A stretch of DNA of 64,000 nt from assembly GCA_963828705.1 (NCBI GenBank), contig CAWHGA010000038.1, positions 226,966 to 290,965 on the forward strand, written 5' to 3'. This stretch comes from CAWDJT01 sp963828705. GTDB taxonomy: Bacteria; Desulfobacterota; Syntrophobacteria; Syntrophobacterales; Syntrophobacteraceae. Below are positions 39,556 to 49,696 of this stretch, piece by piece. Each line of letters starts with the position of its first letter. The first letter of the stretch is position 1. Made by a program: the position numbers and the translations under genes. Below the pieces are notes generated by a model. That model was not told the origin of the DNA, did not search any database, and was given only the letters and a program-made list of their open reading frames with translations.

Positions 39556-40557
39556 TTAGACAAGGACGTCTCCACCTTCGCCGGAAACCAGGAAGATCTT
39601 GCCTTCCTTTTCCAGGCGTCTGGCGACATTGATGATATTTTGCTGCGCTGCTTCAACGTCGCTCAAACGGACCGGTCCCATGATGCTGATGTCCTCTTCC
39701 AGCATCTGTGCGGCGCGACTTGACAGGTTCTTGAAGACCTTCTTCTTGAGTTCTTCCGATGCGGTCTTCAAAGCGAGCGTCAGTTCTTCGTTACGCACCT
39801 CCTTCAAGATCTCGCGAATACCGGTATCGGGCACTGCCACCAGATCTTCGAAGACGAACATCAGCTTGCGGACTTTCTCGGCCATCTCGGGGTCGTGGTC
39901 TTCCATGGCCTGCAAGATGTTGTCCTCTGTGCGTTTGTCGCAGTTGTTGAGGATTTCCGCGGCCATAAGAATGCCGCCCAGCATTTGGCTGGTGCCCTTG
40001 CCCACGGTCAGCAGTTCTTCTTCGAGCACCTTGTCCACTTCGCGGATAAGTTCCTGAGGTACGGTTTCCATCCGGGCAATGCGGTTGAGAACTTCGAACT
40101 GCATGGGTTCGGATAGGATTGCCAGTACCTGGCTGGACTTATCCTGGCTCAAGTGAGCCAAGATGATGGCAATGGTTTGTGGGTGCTCATTTTTGATAAA
40201 GCCTGCCAGCACCTTAGCATCCAGGGTCTGGACGTTCTTAAAGGGGATTTCCTCGCGTTCCCTGTCGAGCCGCGTGATAACATCCTGGGCCTTATCGTCA
40301 CCGAGCACATTGGGCAGGAGGTTTCGGAAAAAGCTGTCCCCCGGGGTATAGATGTCGCCGCCGGAGGAATAGCGGAAGTTGAACTCCTCGATCAGCTCAA
40401 CGGCGTCTTCCATCTTTACCTCGCTCATGGCGAACATGTAGGACCCCAACTGGCGGATCTCCGGGGTATCAAGGTCTTTGAGCAACAAGGCCGAGGCTTC
40501 TTCGCCAATGGCCATCAGAAATGCGGCCGCCTTCTGGGGGCCAGCTAGTTTGCTCAT
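39556..40557 (-). CDS. fliG: FliG motor switch protein
   Basis: FliG generates torque against MotA. It has 333 residues and is intact. The N-terminal domain starts LAGPQKAAAFLMAIGEEASA; the EHPQTIAIILAHL segment of the middle domain is present. The C-terminal motor domain shows LMFVFEDLVAVPDTGIREIL, LTLALKTASEELKKKVFKNL and SSRAAQMLEEDISIMGPVRL, with the charged torque residues. It starts just 3 bases after the fliF stop. Confidence 0.98.
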   Translation of the reverse strand: MSKLAGPQKAAAFLMAIGEEASALLLKDLDTPEIRQLGSYMFAMSEVKMEDAVELIEEFNFRYSSGGDIYTPGDSFFRNLLPNVLGDDKAQDVITRLDREREEIPFKNVQTLDAKVLAGFIKNEHPQTIAIILAHLSQDKSSQVLAILSEPMQFEVLNRIARMETVPQELIREVDKVLEEELLTVGKGTSQMLGGILMAAEILNNCDKRTEDNILQAMEDHDPEMAEKVRKLMFVFEDLVAVPDTGIREILKEVRNEELTLALKTASEELKKKVFKNLSSRAAQMLEEDISIMGPVRLSDVEAAQQNIINVARRLEKEGKIFLVSGEGGDVLV

Positions 40558-40560
40558 ATT

Positions 40561-42175
40561 CTACACCTCTCTGAGCCATGCCCGGAGTATATCCCTGGCT
40601 TTATTGGGGTCCTGCTTGATCAGCTTGAGCGCCCGTTCACGCAACCCCGGGAGCGAATCCACCTGGATCGCCATACGTTCGGGTAGGAGTTCGGGCATTC
40701 GTTCATCTCCCAATGGGAAGACGCCTGCGGCGTCTCTGGCCGGCAGCATCGGCATCTCTTTGGCCAACTGCTGCAGCTTTCTCAACAACGGTTTGACCAC
40801 CAAGAAGAATACCAAGGCGATTATAACCACATTCAAAAACATTTTCTGGTAGCCTTTGGCGATTTGCAGCCATCGCGCCACCGTGCTCGCTTCTTCCGCA
40901 GCAGCCAGTTCCGCAGCAAACGGGACATTGGAGACGGTGACCTGGTCGTTGCGGGCTTCGTCATAGCCGAAGGCTTTTTTTACCAGATCTTCCAGCCCCT
41001 TCATTTCATCAGCCGGTCGCGGAGTAAACACCAGGGTTTGCTTTTTCCCTTCGGTCTTGGTTTCATAGGGGCCATCCACAATCACCGCCACCGACAGTTT
41101 CTTGATCGTACCCGGAGCGTTAACCACCTTGCGACTGACGTGATTGATCTCATAGTTGATGGTTTCGCGCTGTCGGTTGAATTTCTTTTGTTCCTTTTCC
41201 TTGGCAGAGGTTTCCATCAACTTGCTCTCGATGTTGATGGGAACGTCGGGGTTGCCTTTGGGAGTGGGTTCGGCGCCTTCGGTGTTCTCGATACTGCGTT
41301 GCTGGCTGCGTACGACGGTGCTGTCAGGATCGTAAGTGTCTTGTTCGGTGCGAATCTGGTTGAAGTCCAAATCCGCACTGACTCGGGCGATCACGCGATT
41401 GGCGCCGACCACCTGTTCCAACATGGATTGTACCTTTTGCCGAAGGTTTTCCTCCAGTTGGTTTTTGACCTCGAGTTGTGATCCGGTAACCTGCAGACTG
41501 CTTTCCTGTGCGGATTTCTTGTAGATCACCTGGCCGTCGGTGCTCAAAATTGTGATATGGTCCTCGTCCAATCCTTTGACGGCGTTGGCCACCAGGTGGA
41601 CAATTCCCTGGGTTTGGCGCTGATTGAGCCGACCACCGGGATTGAGCTTCAAAACCACGGCTGCGCTGGGTGGTTTGCGGTCTTCAAGGAACAGCGAATC
41701 CTCCGGAAGTGCCAGGTGAACCCGGCTTTCCATCACTTCGTTGATCTGATTGATGGTGCGCGCCAGTTCCCCCTGAAGGGCTCGCTGGTAGTTGACCTTC
41801 TGAACAAACTCGGTGCTGCCGAGCTTCTGCTGGTCAAAGAGTTCGAATCCGGCCCCTCCACCTCGGGGTACCCCCTCCGCCGCCAGACTCAAGCGCACAT
41901 CATAGAGCTGATCCCGCGGGACCATGACCGTGCCGGTGTCCGAGAGGCGGTATGGGATTTTGCTCTTCTTGAGTCCTTCGACCACGGCGGCGGTGTCGCC
42001 TTCCGACAGCCGACCGAACAGCGAGATATAATCCACCTGATTGATGAAATAGATCAGATAGGCCAGGCTGGCGGCAAGCATGATGACGGTTCCGGCGGCC
42101 AGAAATCTTCTGTGGCCCGGAAAAACGCAGGAAGGTGTCCCTGATCTGCTGCAATAAGCGGAGAAATGCATTCAT
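40561..42175 (-). CDS. fliF: FliF MS-ring protein (one frame break)
   Basis: FliF forms the inner-membrane MS ring on which the motor is built. Repaired length is about 537 residues. The N terminus MNAFLRLLQQIRDTFLRFSG (ATG 42175) is in one frame; one extra base near 42103 shifts it before FLAAGTVIMLAASLAYLIYF, the first membrane helix. Ring-building motifs follow: LFGRLSEGDTAAVVEGLKKS and YQRALQGELARTINQINEVM, SRVHLALPEDSLFLEDRKPP. The second membrane helix is MFLNVVIIALVFFLVVKPLL. The C terminus (DPNKARDILRAWLREV) is the FliG-binding end. Confidence 0.95.
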
Positions 42176-42332
42176 GTGGAACCCCTGTTGTTAAGAACGA
42201 TACTGGTATCGCCGAAAAGCATTTCGAACCTCAGCAACTAATGTCCATCCGGAAACCCCTGGTTTATCGACCTGAACCGTCGGTAGGGGTTTATTCCCTC
42301 CCGAAAAGCTCTTGAATCATTGCCAGTTGCTA

Positions 42333-42349
42333 GCGGGCCTGAAGCCCGC
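42333..42349. terminator. Hairpin in the fliE-fliF spacer
   Basis: GCGGGC-CTGAA-GCCCGC, a perfect 6-bp GC stem inside the 211-base gap between fliE and fliF. There is no T run on the minus strand, so it may attenuate or process the operon transcript and need not end it. Confidence 0.4.
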
Positions 42350-42386
42350 CCCTCCCACTAGCGGCGGGGTGTTTTTAGATAGTCTC

Positions 42387-42689
42387 TTAGAACTGCATCC
42401 GCATGATCTCCTGGTAAGCATCCAGGGCCTTGCTGCGGACCTTGAGCAGTAAGCGGGTGCTGAGATCCGCCTCCTCCAGCTGAATCATAGTTTCGTGGAT
42501 CTTGTTTGGCCCCTCTGCGGCGCCCGTGACCATCGCTTGATCCACCTGCAACTGCCTTTCATTAACAGCCTTGAGGGTGGAGCTGAGCTCCTTGCTAAAC
42601 GGTTGTGTTGGAATATCCGTGCCTGGTCGCAGATTGGGCGGCATCACGGTACGGTCACCGGTGGTGGGTCGGATGGTGTCGATGCGCAT
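42387..42689 (-). CDS. fliE: FliE MS-ring/rod junction protein
   Basis: FliE connects the MS ring to the rod. It has 100 residues. The C-terminal part GPNKIHETMIQLEEADLSTR and LLLKVRSKALDAYQEIMRMQ is the family signature. The start is ATG 42689 (MRIDTIRPTTG), or 42695 with two more residues. It lies between flgC and fliF, the usual place. Confidence 0.95.
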   Translation of the reverse strand: MRIDTIRPTTGDRTVMPPNLRPGTDIPTQPFSKELSSTLKAVNERQLQVDQAMVTGAAEGPNKIHETMIQLEEADLSTRLLLKVRSKALDAYQEIMRMQF

Positions 42690-42708
42690 GGACAAGTCCC
42701 TCGGTTAA

Positions 42709-43146
42709 CTATTTGCCGATTTCGATGGCCTTCAAGGCCATGAGTTTGGCATTGTTCAGTGCAGCAAGGTTGGCTTCGTAGCTGCGGGTGGCAATGACCA
42801 TGTTGGTCATCTCCTCGACAGCACTAATGTTGGGCATCTGGACCACGCCGTTGGCATCGGCATCCGGATGCCCAGGGTCATAAACTTGACGGAAATCCCG
42901 CTTGTCCGACACGATATTGACAACCTTGACGCCTTGAAGCTCTTCCTGGATGGAATCACTAAGCACCTGGCCGAAGTTGTCCTCGGGTGGCGTGGCTTCA
43001 TACACCACCATGCGGCGTTCGTAGGGCTTGCCTGAAGCGGTGCGGGTAGTATTGACATTCGCCAGGTTGGCTGAGAGCACGTTCATCCAGGTCCGCTGGG
43101 CGCTCAGTCCGGATCCGCTCAATTTTAGGGAAGTCTCAAAATCCAT
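42709..43146 (-). CDS. flgC: FlgC proximal rod protein
   Basis: FlgC is a rod subunit with 145 residues. The N terminus LKLSGSGLSAQRTWMNVLSA with NLANVNTTRTASGKPYERR and the C-terminal PNISAVEEMTNMVIATRSYE...MALKAIEIGK are family signatures. Its ATG overlaps the flgB stop (TGATG), so the two are translationally coupled. Confidence 0.97.
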   Translation of the reverse strand: MDFETSLKLSGSGLSAQRTWMNVLSANLANVNTTRTASGKPYERRMVVYEATPPEDNFGQVLSDSIQEELQGVKVVNIVSDKRDFRQVYDPGHPDADANGVVQMPNISAVEEMTNMVIATRSYEANLAALNNAKLMALKAIEIGK

Positions 43147-43535
43147 CAGACGGCTCCTTCGCTCACTGCGCTTTTGAGCATGGCGAATTTCTTATTGAGC
43201 ATCGCCACCATGAACTGATAATCGACATTGTTTCTAACCAGCTTCATCATTTCCCGTTCCACACTCACTGGGCCTTCATCGCGGATTTCGGCAGTGCCGA
43301 GAGTTCCGGCGGAACCGTCCGGGCCAACATGTCTGGGGCTGGAGGTGGCCAGCTTCAAACGCTCCTGGCCCATGGATTCCTGCAAGGCCTTTTGAAACGA
43401 CAGTTCCTTGGCAACGTAGCCGGGAGTTGTGGCGTTGGCCAGATTGCTCGATGTCAGCCGGTGGCTTTCGGAGATCAGGTTCAGCCGATCCTGAATCCTC
43501 TGCACCGTTCGATCAAAAATGGGACTGCTGTCCAT
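43146..43535 (-). CDS. flgB: FlgB proximal rod protein
   Basis: FlgB is a rod subunit with 129 residues. Marks are SESHRLTSSNLANATTPGYV and KELSFQKALQE at the N terminus and ERE..KLVRNNVDYQFMVAM followed by LNKKFAMLKSAVSEG at the C terminus. ATG 43535 follows AAGGAGAAG. It is first in the flgB-flgC-fliE-fliF-fliG-fliH-fliI-fliJ-motE unit, behind a sigma-54 promoter. Confidence 0.97.
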   Translation of the reverse strand: MDSSPIFDRTVQRIQDRLNLISESHRLTSSNLANATTPGYVAKELSFQKALQESMGQERLKLATSSPRHVGPDGSAGTLGTAEIRDEGPVSVEREMMKLVRNNVDYQFMVAMLNKKFAMLKSAVSEGAV

Positions 43536-43868
43536 GACTCTTCTCCTTGTTTTCGAGACGTATCCCTAGACCATAGCAAACAGCGTACCATTCACCGTGC
43601 TCCAACTGACCACTGATGGACATTTGAGTAATCCTCCGGTTTCATCCCGGCGAAGCCGCGCAGGGGCTGGGCATCGGCATCGTCAAAGAGGCATGGCCAA
43701 CAGTCTGGGCGGGCGTTTTGGCTTTTTCCGTGAGGTTGGGTAGTGGGTGGGAGGTTGCTGGTGACGGTAGAGCCGAATGTGAAGACCGATATCACGGTGT
43801 GTGCGGGGAAATCGCCAGGCAAAGCGGGGGAGATCTGGCGACGATAGCGGTCCTGGATCCAGCAATGG
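43536..43868. other. Spacer between flgB and the FleQ-like regulator gene
   Basis: 333 bases. It holds the sigma-54 promoter of flgB near its left end. The rest is GC-rich with no conserved reading frame. The activator binding sites for this promoter would be expected here. Confidence 0.5.
43575..43590 (-). promoter_or_regulatory. Sigma-54 promoter for the flgB operon
   Basis: TGGTACGCTGTTTGCT on the minus strand: matches TGGCACG-N4-TTGCT at all but one consensus base, with GG-N10-GC. It is about 40 bases before the flgB ATG. Confidence 0.82.
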
Positions 43869-45188
43869 CTATAGCTGCTGGTCCTGGCGGTATTCGTGGA
43901 GTTTGTTGCGCAGGGTGCGCACACTGATGCCGAGAATCTCGGCCGCCCTGGTTCGATTGCCCTGAACGGAATCCAGCGCTTTGCCGATCATCAGCTTTTC
44001 CATTTCGCTTAACAACATCAATTCCATGGGGGGCTGGGGCTGGGAGGTTTCGCTATCGAAAAGCAGGCATTCGGGCATCAATTCAGGACCGGCGGCGATG
44101 AGCACGGCACGCTGAATCACATTTTCCAGTTCGCGCACGTTTCCCGGCCATGAATAAGCCTGAAGCCGGCGTTGAGCCTCGGGGGTGGCGCGGCTGATGG
44201 CACGCCGGTGGATCTGGTTGTACTTGTCGATAAAGTGTTGGGTCAGGAGCAACGTGTCTTCGGTCCGGTCCCGCAACGGTGGAATCTTTATGGGGATGAC
44301 ATTGAGCCGGTAGTATAGGTCTTTGCGGAATTGACCCGCAGCGACGGCTTGGTTCACTTCGGTGTTGGTGGTGGCAATGACGCGCACGTCCACCCGGATG
44401 GGAAAGCGCCCGCCTACGCGATCGATTTCGCTCTCCTGCAGCACTCGCAGCAGCTTGGCCTGAAGATGGACCGGCATCTCGGTGATTTCATCGAGCAGCA
44501 AAGTGCCGCCGTTGGCCAGTTCGAACTTGCCTTCTTTGGTTCGGATGGCACCGGTAAAGGCGCCCTTCTCGTAACCGAATAGCTCGCTTTCCAGGAGTCC
44601 TTCCGGGAGGGCTGCGCAGTTGACCGCAACGAAGGGGTGGTGACTGCGGTCGCTGTGCTCATGGATAAAACGGGCAAACAATTCCTTGCCGGTGCCGCTC
44701 TCGCCCTGGATGAACACGGTGGCGGTGGTGGCGGCGATCCTTTCGGCGAGTACTTTGGTTTGGAGCATCTGTGGGTTTTGAGTGATGATTGTGCGGACTG
44801 GTGTCAGGCCAGGGGCAGTGGCTGTTTGCTGGACCTTGCAGTCGAGTAAGTCGATGGTCTTGCTGAGCCGCTCGGCAGCAATCGGTTTGACCCAGTAATC
44901 ATAAGCTCCCAGCTTCATCAGGCGAGTGGCGTCGTCTAGATCCGCCTTCTCTGTCATGAGAATAACGGGTGGCGCGGAGTCCAGGTCCTGACTGGCTTCC
45001 AGGAACTCAACGGCGCGCTGTCTGTGGCCGTTGAGGCTCAAGAGCACCAGTTCCAGGCGCTCCTTGCGTAGGATGGCCAAGGCTGACTTGTGGCTATCAG
45101 TAGTCAGGGGCACGCGTCCAGTGCCTCGGACTGCTTCGGCTAGGGCCTGAGCGTCTTTCATGCTGGGGTCAATGATCATGACGGACAT
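43869..45188 (-). CDS. Sigma-54 activator with degenerate receiver (FleQ/FlrA-like)
   Basis: The product has 439 residues. The N-terminal receiver-like domain has VMIIDPS and DYWVKPIAA but lacks the phospho-accepting Asp: the strand reads LELVLLSLNGH, with Ser where Asp belongs. The central AAA+ domain is complete: GESGTGKELFARFIHEHSDR, the sigma-54 contact loop GAFTGA, LLLDEITEMP, then FRKDLYYRLNVIPI. The C-terminal Fis-type HTH reads RTRAAEILGISVRTLRNKLH. This is the layout of flagellar master regulators such as FleQ, which do not need phosphorylation. ATG 45188 is 22 bases past the stop of the TPR gene. It probably activates the four sigma-54 promoters seen here. Confidence 0.9.
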   Translation of the reverse strand: MSVMIIDPSMKDAQALAEAVRGTGRVPLTTDSHKSALAILRKERLELVLLSLNGHRQRAVEFLEASQDLDSAPPVILMTEKADLDDATRLMKLGAYDYWVKPIAAERLSKTIDLLDCKVQQTATAPGLTPVRTIITQNPQMLQTKVLAERIAATTATVFIQGESGTGKELFARFIHEHSDRSHHPFVAVNCAALPEGLLESELFGYEKGAFTGAIRTKEGKFELANGGTLLLDEITEMPVHLQAKLLRVLQESEIDRVGGRFPIRVDVRVIATTNTEVNQAVAAGQFRKDLYYRLNVIPIKIPPLRDRTEDTLLLTQHFIDKYNQIHRRAISRATPEAQRRLQAYSWPGNVRELENVIQRAVLIAAGPELMPECLLFDSETSQPQPPMELMLLSEMEKLMIGKALDSVQGNRTRAAEILGISVRTLRNKLHEYRQDQQL

Positions 45189-45209
45189 GGTCTTGAGCAA
45201 CCTTGTGAC

Positions 45210-47782
45210 CTACTTGGCGGCCTTCGCGGCCTGCTGCAGCCGCAGGTAGTCCAACTCCTGTCTGGCGGCGGTCTGCCACAGGCTGATTGGCGACTCCAGC
45301 AATTTGGTCAAAACTCGGGTGGCCTTCTCAGTCTGGCCGGCTTCCTGGTACAACTTGGCCAATTCATACTGGAACTGGCAGCGCAGCTCTTCAGAAGAGG
45401 CCAGACTGCTCGCTGCCTCGAGGCTGGCGACGGCCTTCTCGATGTTATTCAGTTTCCTATAACAAATCTGCTGATTCATGAAAATGCGCATTCGATCCCC
45501 CGACCTGCCGGGATCATTGCCCAACACTTCCAAGGCTTTGTCAAACCAGGCCACGGCCTTTTCGCAGTCGCCCATCTGCAGGTAGGTTTCGGCGTAGAGA
45601 CCATACCAGTTAACCGGGTTGGCCGAGGCTTTATCCTTGTCCGGAAGCCGGTTCAACAGTTCAATGACCTTGGGGTACTGCCGCTGGGCGAAGAGGATTC
45701 GTGCCAGCAATTTGTTCTTCTCGACAAGCAGACCGGGTGCCAGCACCTGATCGCACCACTGCAAGGCACTGGTGATGTCGCCTGCCTGGAAGGTAAAGTC
45801 AGCGATCTTCAAAACCAGCTCTTCGTCCTTGGGTGTGCCCTTTCTGGCGAGGATGTTCTGGGCAAGCCTGATGGCGTTGGTGAAAAGCTTCAGGTTAGCG
45901 TAGCTCTCCGCCACCATGGTGTCGAGTTCAATGGAGTTGGCGGTGGAGAATACCTTGGAGTTGTTTTCATAGAGCTGCACCAGTTGGGCGTAGTCCTTCT
46001 GCTGATAGGCCTGTCTGACCCAACCCAGAATCGCTTTGGATCTTAAGGCGATGAAGTCGTCCGAGGGGGCCTTGCCGAGGTTATCCTGAAGGCTTTCATC
46101 AAGGATTTTCACGCAGTCGGCAAAGTTGCCCCGTTCGAATTGTCGCAGAGCGAATTTGAAGTGCACCAAACGCGACAGCGGGGCAGCCAGCGGCTTTTGC
46201 AACAGGTCGCTGATAGATTGCGGCAGCTTCATCGACGGTGATTTTGTCCTTGCCCTCAAGATATTCCGCCCTTCGGATCTTGGCGATCACATCCCCTTCA
46301 GAGTTAGGATAGGTGTTTTGAATGTAGGCATACAGCTTGTTGGCCAGGTCCTTCTCGTCCTGGATCGTGAAGATCTCGGCAATCCGAGCCAATACCAGGT
46401 CGCGGTCCGCGGATTCCGAGATGAGATTGAGGTACCGGAACAACAGGTCGCGGCTCTTGTCATACTGTTGTTCAACGAAATATGCCTCCCCCAGATACCT
46501 GAGCACCGTGGGTTCTTTGAGAAACAAGTCGGGATCCGTATCCATGGCTGCGGTGAAGGCTTCGATGGATCGAGCCTGTTCGCCGGCAGAATAGAGCGCT
46601 TCACCGAGCTGGCGGTAAGTATTGGTCCTTAGGGGTTTCTCCAGTGGGTAAGCGAGCACCTTGCGCAGGACCTGGATAGCCTCACCATAGGACTTCCGCT
46701 GGATGTGCTGGCGGCTAAGTTCCAGCAACGACAGCGGAGCAGCCGGGTGTTTGGGGAATTGGGTGGCCACCTGTTCGAAGTATTCCTTCGCTTTCTTGAA
46801 GTTCTCGAGGATCTCGAGGGCCAGGCCTGAGCGATACATGGCCCAGGGGGCCGAGAAAGCTGCAGGATCAGCCTTGAGCGCAGCAGCGTAGTTGGCGATG
46901 ATATCCACGGCCGCATCGGCCAGTCGCTTTTCATTCAGCGCGAAATGACTGTCGGCCAGCCCATACCAAGCCGCCGCCCGCTCCTCTTTCCGTGATGGCG
47001 ATGTGCCGATGAACTGATCATAGAGTTCGAAGGCCTTCTGGTAGTCACCCTGGTCATAGGCCCGATTCGCTTGCTGCAAGGCTTCCCCAAGACCAGCTTG
47101 TAACCCCTCTTCTTCCTTAGAAATCTGAACAAGGTATTCGATCTGGGGTGCTTCCTCGACCTTGATACCAAGGCTGGGAGACAAAGGGACGGTTGACCCT
47201 GGTGCGGGAGCAGGTGGCGCGAGAACTGACCGGGGGTTCGGGGGGAACTGGCATCGGTGCGCCGGGACTTGGCGCGGCAGCGGCAGGAGGTGGCGTGGAG
47301 GTAGCGGGCTGCGATGGTGGCGCGATAGGGGGGAACACGTTCACGGCCAAGCGGTAGAATCCTTGCCGAGGTGGGGTAGCGGGGAGGATCATGGTCTTGA
47401 CCACACTGTGCGGCTGGCGGTATTGGATGTGCAGCCTGGAAGGACTGCCGTGTTCTTTGGAAATGGTGATGGCGCGAACTGTTGAGGCAGGTCCCAGGGT
47501 GGTCTGCTCCAGTTTCAATTTGGTGGTCAAGTGTTGGAAGTCGATCAGGTACTCGTCGGCACTGGTGGAAGCACTGAGTTTGCGGGGTCGGGCTCCCTTA
47601 AAGAAAAAGACCACCTGTGTGAAGGAGGGTTTGCGGCGATATTGCGTGTGGACCTTCTGAAGGTCCGTAGGGACAGCCCAGGCGGCTCCAACAGCGAACA
47701 GCACACCCAAGAAAATAATGGCGGCTGCAAGGGCCGGACATAGATTGCGGAACCATCGAAGCGTTGGCATTCGCTGTTTCAT
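45210..47782 (-). CDS. AMIN-like and TPR envelope protein (two frame breaks)
   Basis: The repaired product has about 856 residues. A signal peptide or anchor (ALAAAIIFLGVLFAVGAAWA) leads into an AMIN-like beta domain of about 110 residues (SFTQVVFFFKGARPRKLSAS, TLGPASTVRAITISKEHGSP). A Pro-rich linker follows, then a long TPR array: ANRAYDQGDYQKAFELYDQF, KAKEYFEQVATQFPKHPAAP, EKATRVLTKLLES. Frames change at about 47180 and about 46215, each by one extra base. It lies between two sigma-54 activators. AMIN domains bind peptidoglycan or envelope partners; a role in placing or anchoring the flagellum is an inference. Confidence 0.75.
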
Positions 47783-48080
47783 GACTCAAAATAACCTGTT
47801 TGGCTGGGTGGTGTGTCGGCCGCATTCCAGCAAGCCGGCAAACGGTACCCCGGAAAGAAACCGAACGGAGCTTCCGGGTTAAACTGCGGGAGTCATAGCA
47901 TCGTAGTCAGACTCCCCGAAAATTCAGAGCAAGGAACATGCCACGGCGTCATTAGGGCTTCCAGTGTGCCGCCAGCGGAATGTTGATGCTACCTCGGCGA
48001 GCGAGCAGTATGACCAGAGGTTTCTCTCTGTCAAATCATTGACGTGCAGGACAGTGAGCGGTTTCAGGGTGCCGCACGCT
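47783..48080. other. Spacer between the TPR gene and the FlrC-like gene
   Basis: 298 bases. It contains an inverted repeat CCCGGAA...TTCCGGG (47849-47855 and 47872-47878), possibly the end of the FlrC-like transcript. No gene is seen. Confidence 0.4.
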
Positions 48081-49475
48081 TCAGCGAGGTGGATAGGTGA
48101 TCCTGCGTTTCTTCATCTTTTCAATCAGGGTAGTGCGGTTGAGTCCCAGGTACTTGGCGGCCTGATTCTTCACTCCCTGGGCTTTCTTGAGGGCTTCCAG
48201 GATGAGTTGATGTTCCAGATCATCCAGGGTCTTCTTCAAATCAATACCGTTGTGGCCAAGGGTTAGAATCGACGGCGGCTCGCTCGGTTTCATTTCGCGC
48301 ATGCGTGGGGGTAAGTCATCGATTTGGATCTCGTCTCCGTCGGTCAGGATCACCAGACGTTCAATGACGTTTTCCAGTTCCCTCACGTTACCTGGCCAGT
48401 CATAGCCATGTAAGGAAGCCAGAGCAGCCTTGCTGATTTTCTTGAGAGGATATTCTTTCTTGTGACAGTGCTGCCGAAGGAAGTAGTGAACCAGAAGCGG
48501 TACATCGCCGGCACGCTGGCGCAAGGGTGGGACCACAAAAGGGATGACATTGAGGCGGTAGAACAGGTCTTCACGGAACCTGCCGGTGGCCACCGACTGT
48601 TCCAGGTCCTTGTTGGTGGCGGCGACAACCCGGACATCCACTTCGATGGTTCGGGAACTTCCCACGCGCTCGAATTTGCGCTCCTGCAGGACCCGGAGCA
48701 ATTTAATCTGGAGTTTGGGGCTCATTTCTCCAATCTCATCCAGCAATACCGTCCCAGTGTGGGCGATTTCAAAACGTCCCTTGCGCTCCCGGAGGGCGCC
48801 CGTGAAAGCGCCGCGCTCATGTCCAAACAGCTCGCTTTCCATAAGCTCTTCAGGGATGGCCCCGCAGTTGATGGGGACGAAGGGCCGTTGACGGCGTGTG
48901 GAATGGAAGTGAATGGCGTTGGCAATGAGTTCCTTGCCGGTGCCGCTCTCACCCATGATCAGGACGGTGGAATCGGTCCTCGCCACTCGCTGGATCATTC
49001 GATACAGTTCCTGCATGGGCTGGCTCTGGCCGATGATGTTATCAAAACGATAACGCTCTTGAAGCTGACTTCGTAGAAGCACATTGTCGGCCTTGAGGGC
49101 CATGACTTCCTGGGCGCGCCGCGCCGTCACCACAATTTCCTCGAGGTTGGCGGGCTTGGTCAGGTAGTCGAAGGCGCCCTTCTTCATGGCTTCAACAGCG
49201 GTTTCGATGGAGCCGTGGCCAGTCAGAACTATGACTGCAGTGTCTGGGGAGTGTTCAGCAAAATGCGTCAGCAGAGCGACCCCATCAATTTCCGCCATGA
49301 CCAGATCGGTGACGACAACGTCGTAGAAGACTTCTGCGGCTTTGACCAAGGCTTCCCGGCCGCATGTCACGCGATCCACGACAAATCCAGCGCCTGCCAG
49401 CCCATCGCTCACTGCTTGCAGATCAACGGCAGACCCATCCACCACCAGGATGCGATTCGAGCCTGAATTCGCCAC
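48081..49475 (-). CDS. NtrC-family response regulator (FlrC/FleR-like)
   Basis: The product has 464 residues and is intact. The receiver domain has Asp57 in VVVTDLVMAEIDG, with VLTGHGS and the conserved Lys in DYLTKPANL. The AAA+ domain shows GESGTGKELIANAIHFHSTR, GAFTGA, TVLLDEIGEMSPKLQIKLLR and FREDLFYRLNVIPF. The C-terminal HTH reads KNQAAKYLGLNRTTLIEKMK. The start is GTG 49475 after GGAGG. Unlike the other activator it keeps the phosphorylation site, so a partner kinase (FlrB-like) should exist, but none is in the window. It probably acts on rod and hook promoters. Confidence 0.93.
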   Translation of the reverse strand: MANSGSNRILVVDGSAVDLQAVSDGLAGAGFVVDRVTCGREALVKAAEVFYDVVVTDLVMAEIDGVALLTHFAEHSPDTAVIVLTGHGSIETAVEAMKKGAFDYLTKPANLEEIVVTARRAQEVMALKADNVLLRSQLQERYRFDNIIGQSQPMQELYRMIQRVARTDSTVLIMGESGTGKELIANAIHFHSTRRQRPFVPINCGAIPEELMESELFGHERGAFTGALRERKGRFEIAHTGTVLLDEIGEMSPKLQIKLLRVLQERKFERVGSSRTIEVDVRVVAATNKDLEQSVATGRFREDLFYRLNVIPFVVPPLRQRAGDVPLLVHYFLRQHCHKKEYPLKKISKAALASLHGYDWPGNVRELENVIERLVILTDGDEIQIDDLPPRMREMKPSEPPSILTLGHNGIDLKKTLDDLEHQLILEALKKAQGVKNQAAKYLGLNRTTLIEKMKKRRITYPPR

Positions 49476-49696
49476 GATAACTCTAGGCCTCCATCAAACC
49501 GGAGTTCGTGCGGTACGCGCACCAAATGCCGGGGATACCAGGCAAAGACCAAAGTCAAATGGACTGGGTGCGGTTCTTTCAGAACAACGACCGCGAGATG
49601 CTGCCACCTGGTTTTGCGTAGGGGCGACCGGCGGTTGCCCCTACCGGGTGTCGCTGTTTCGTAACAGCTGCACCCAAACGGATTACGGTCGATTAT

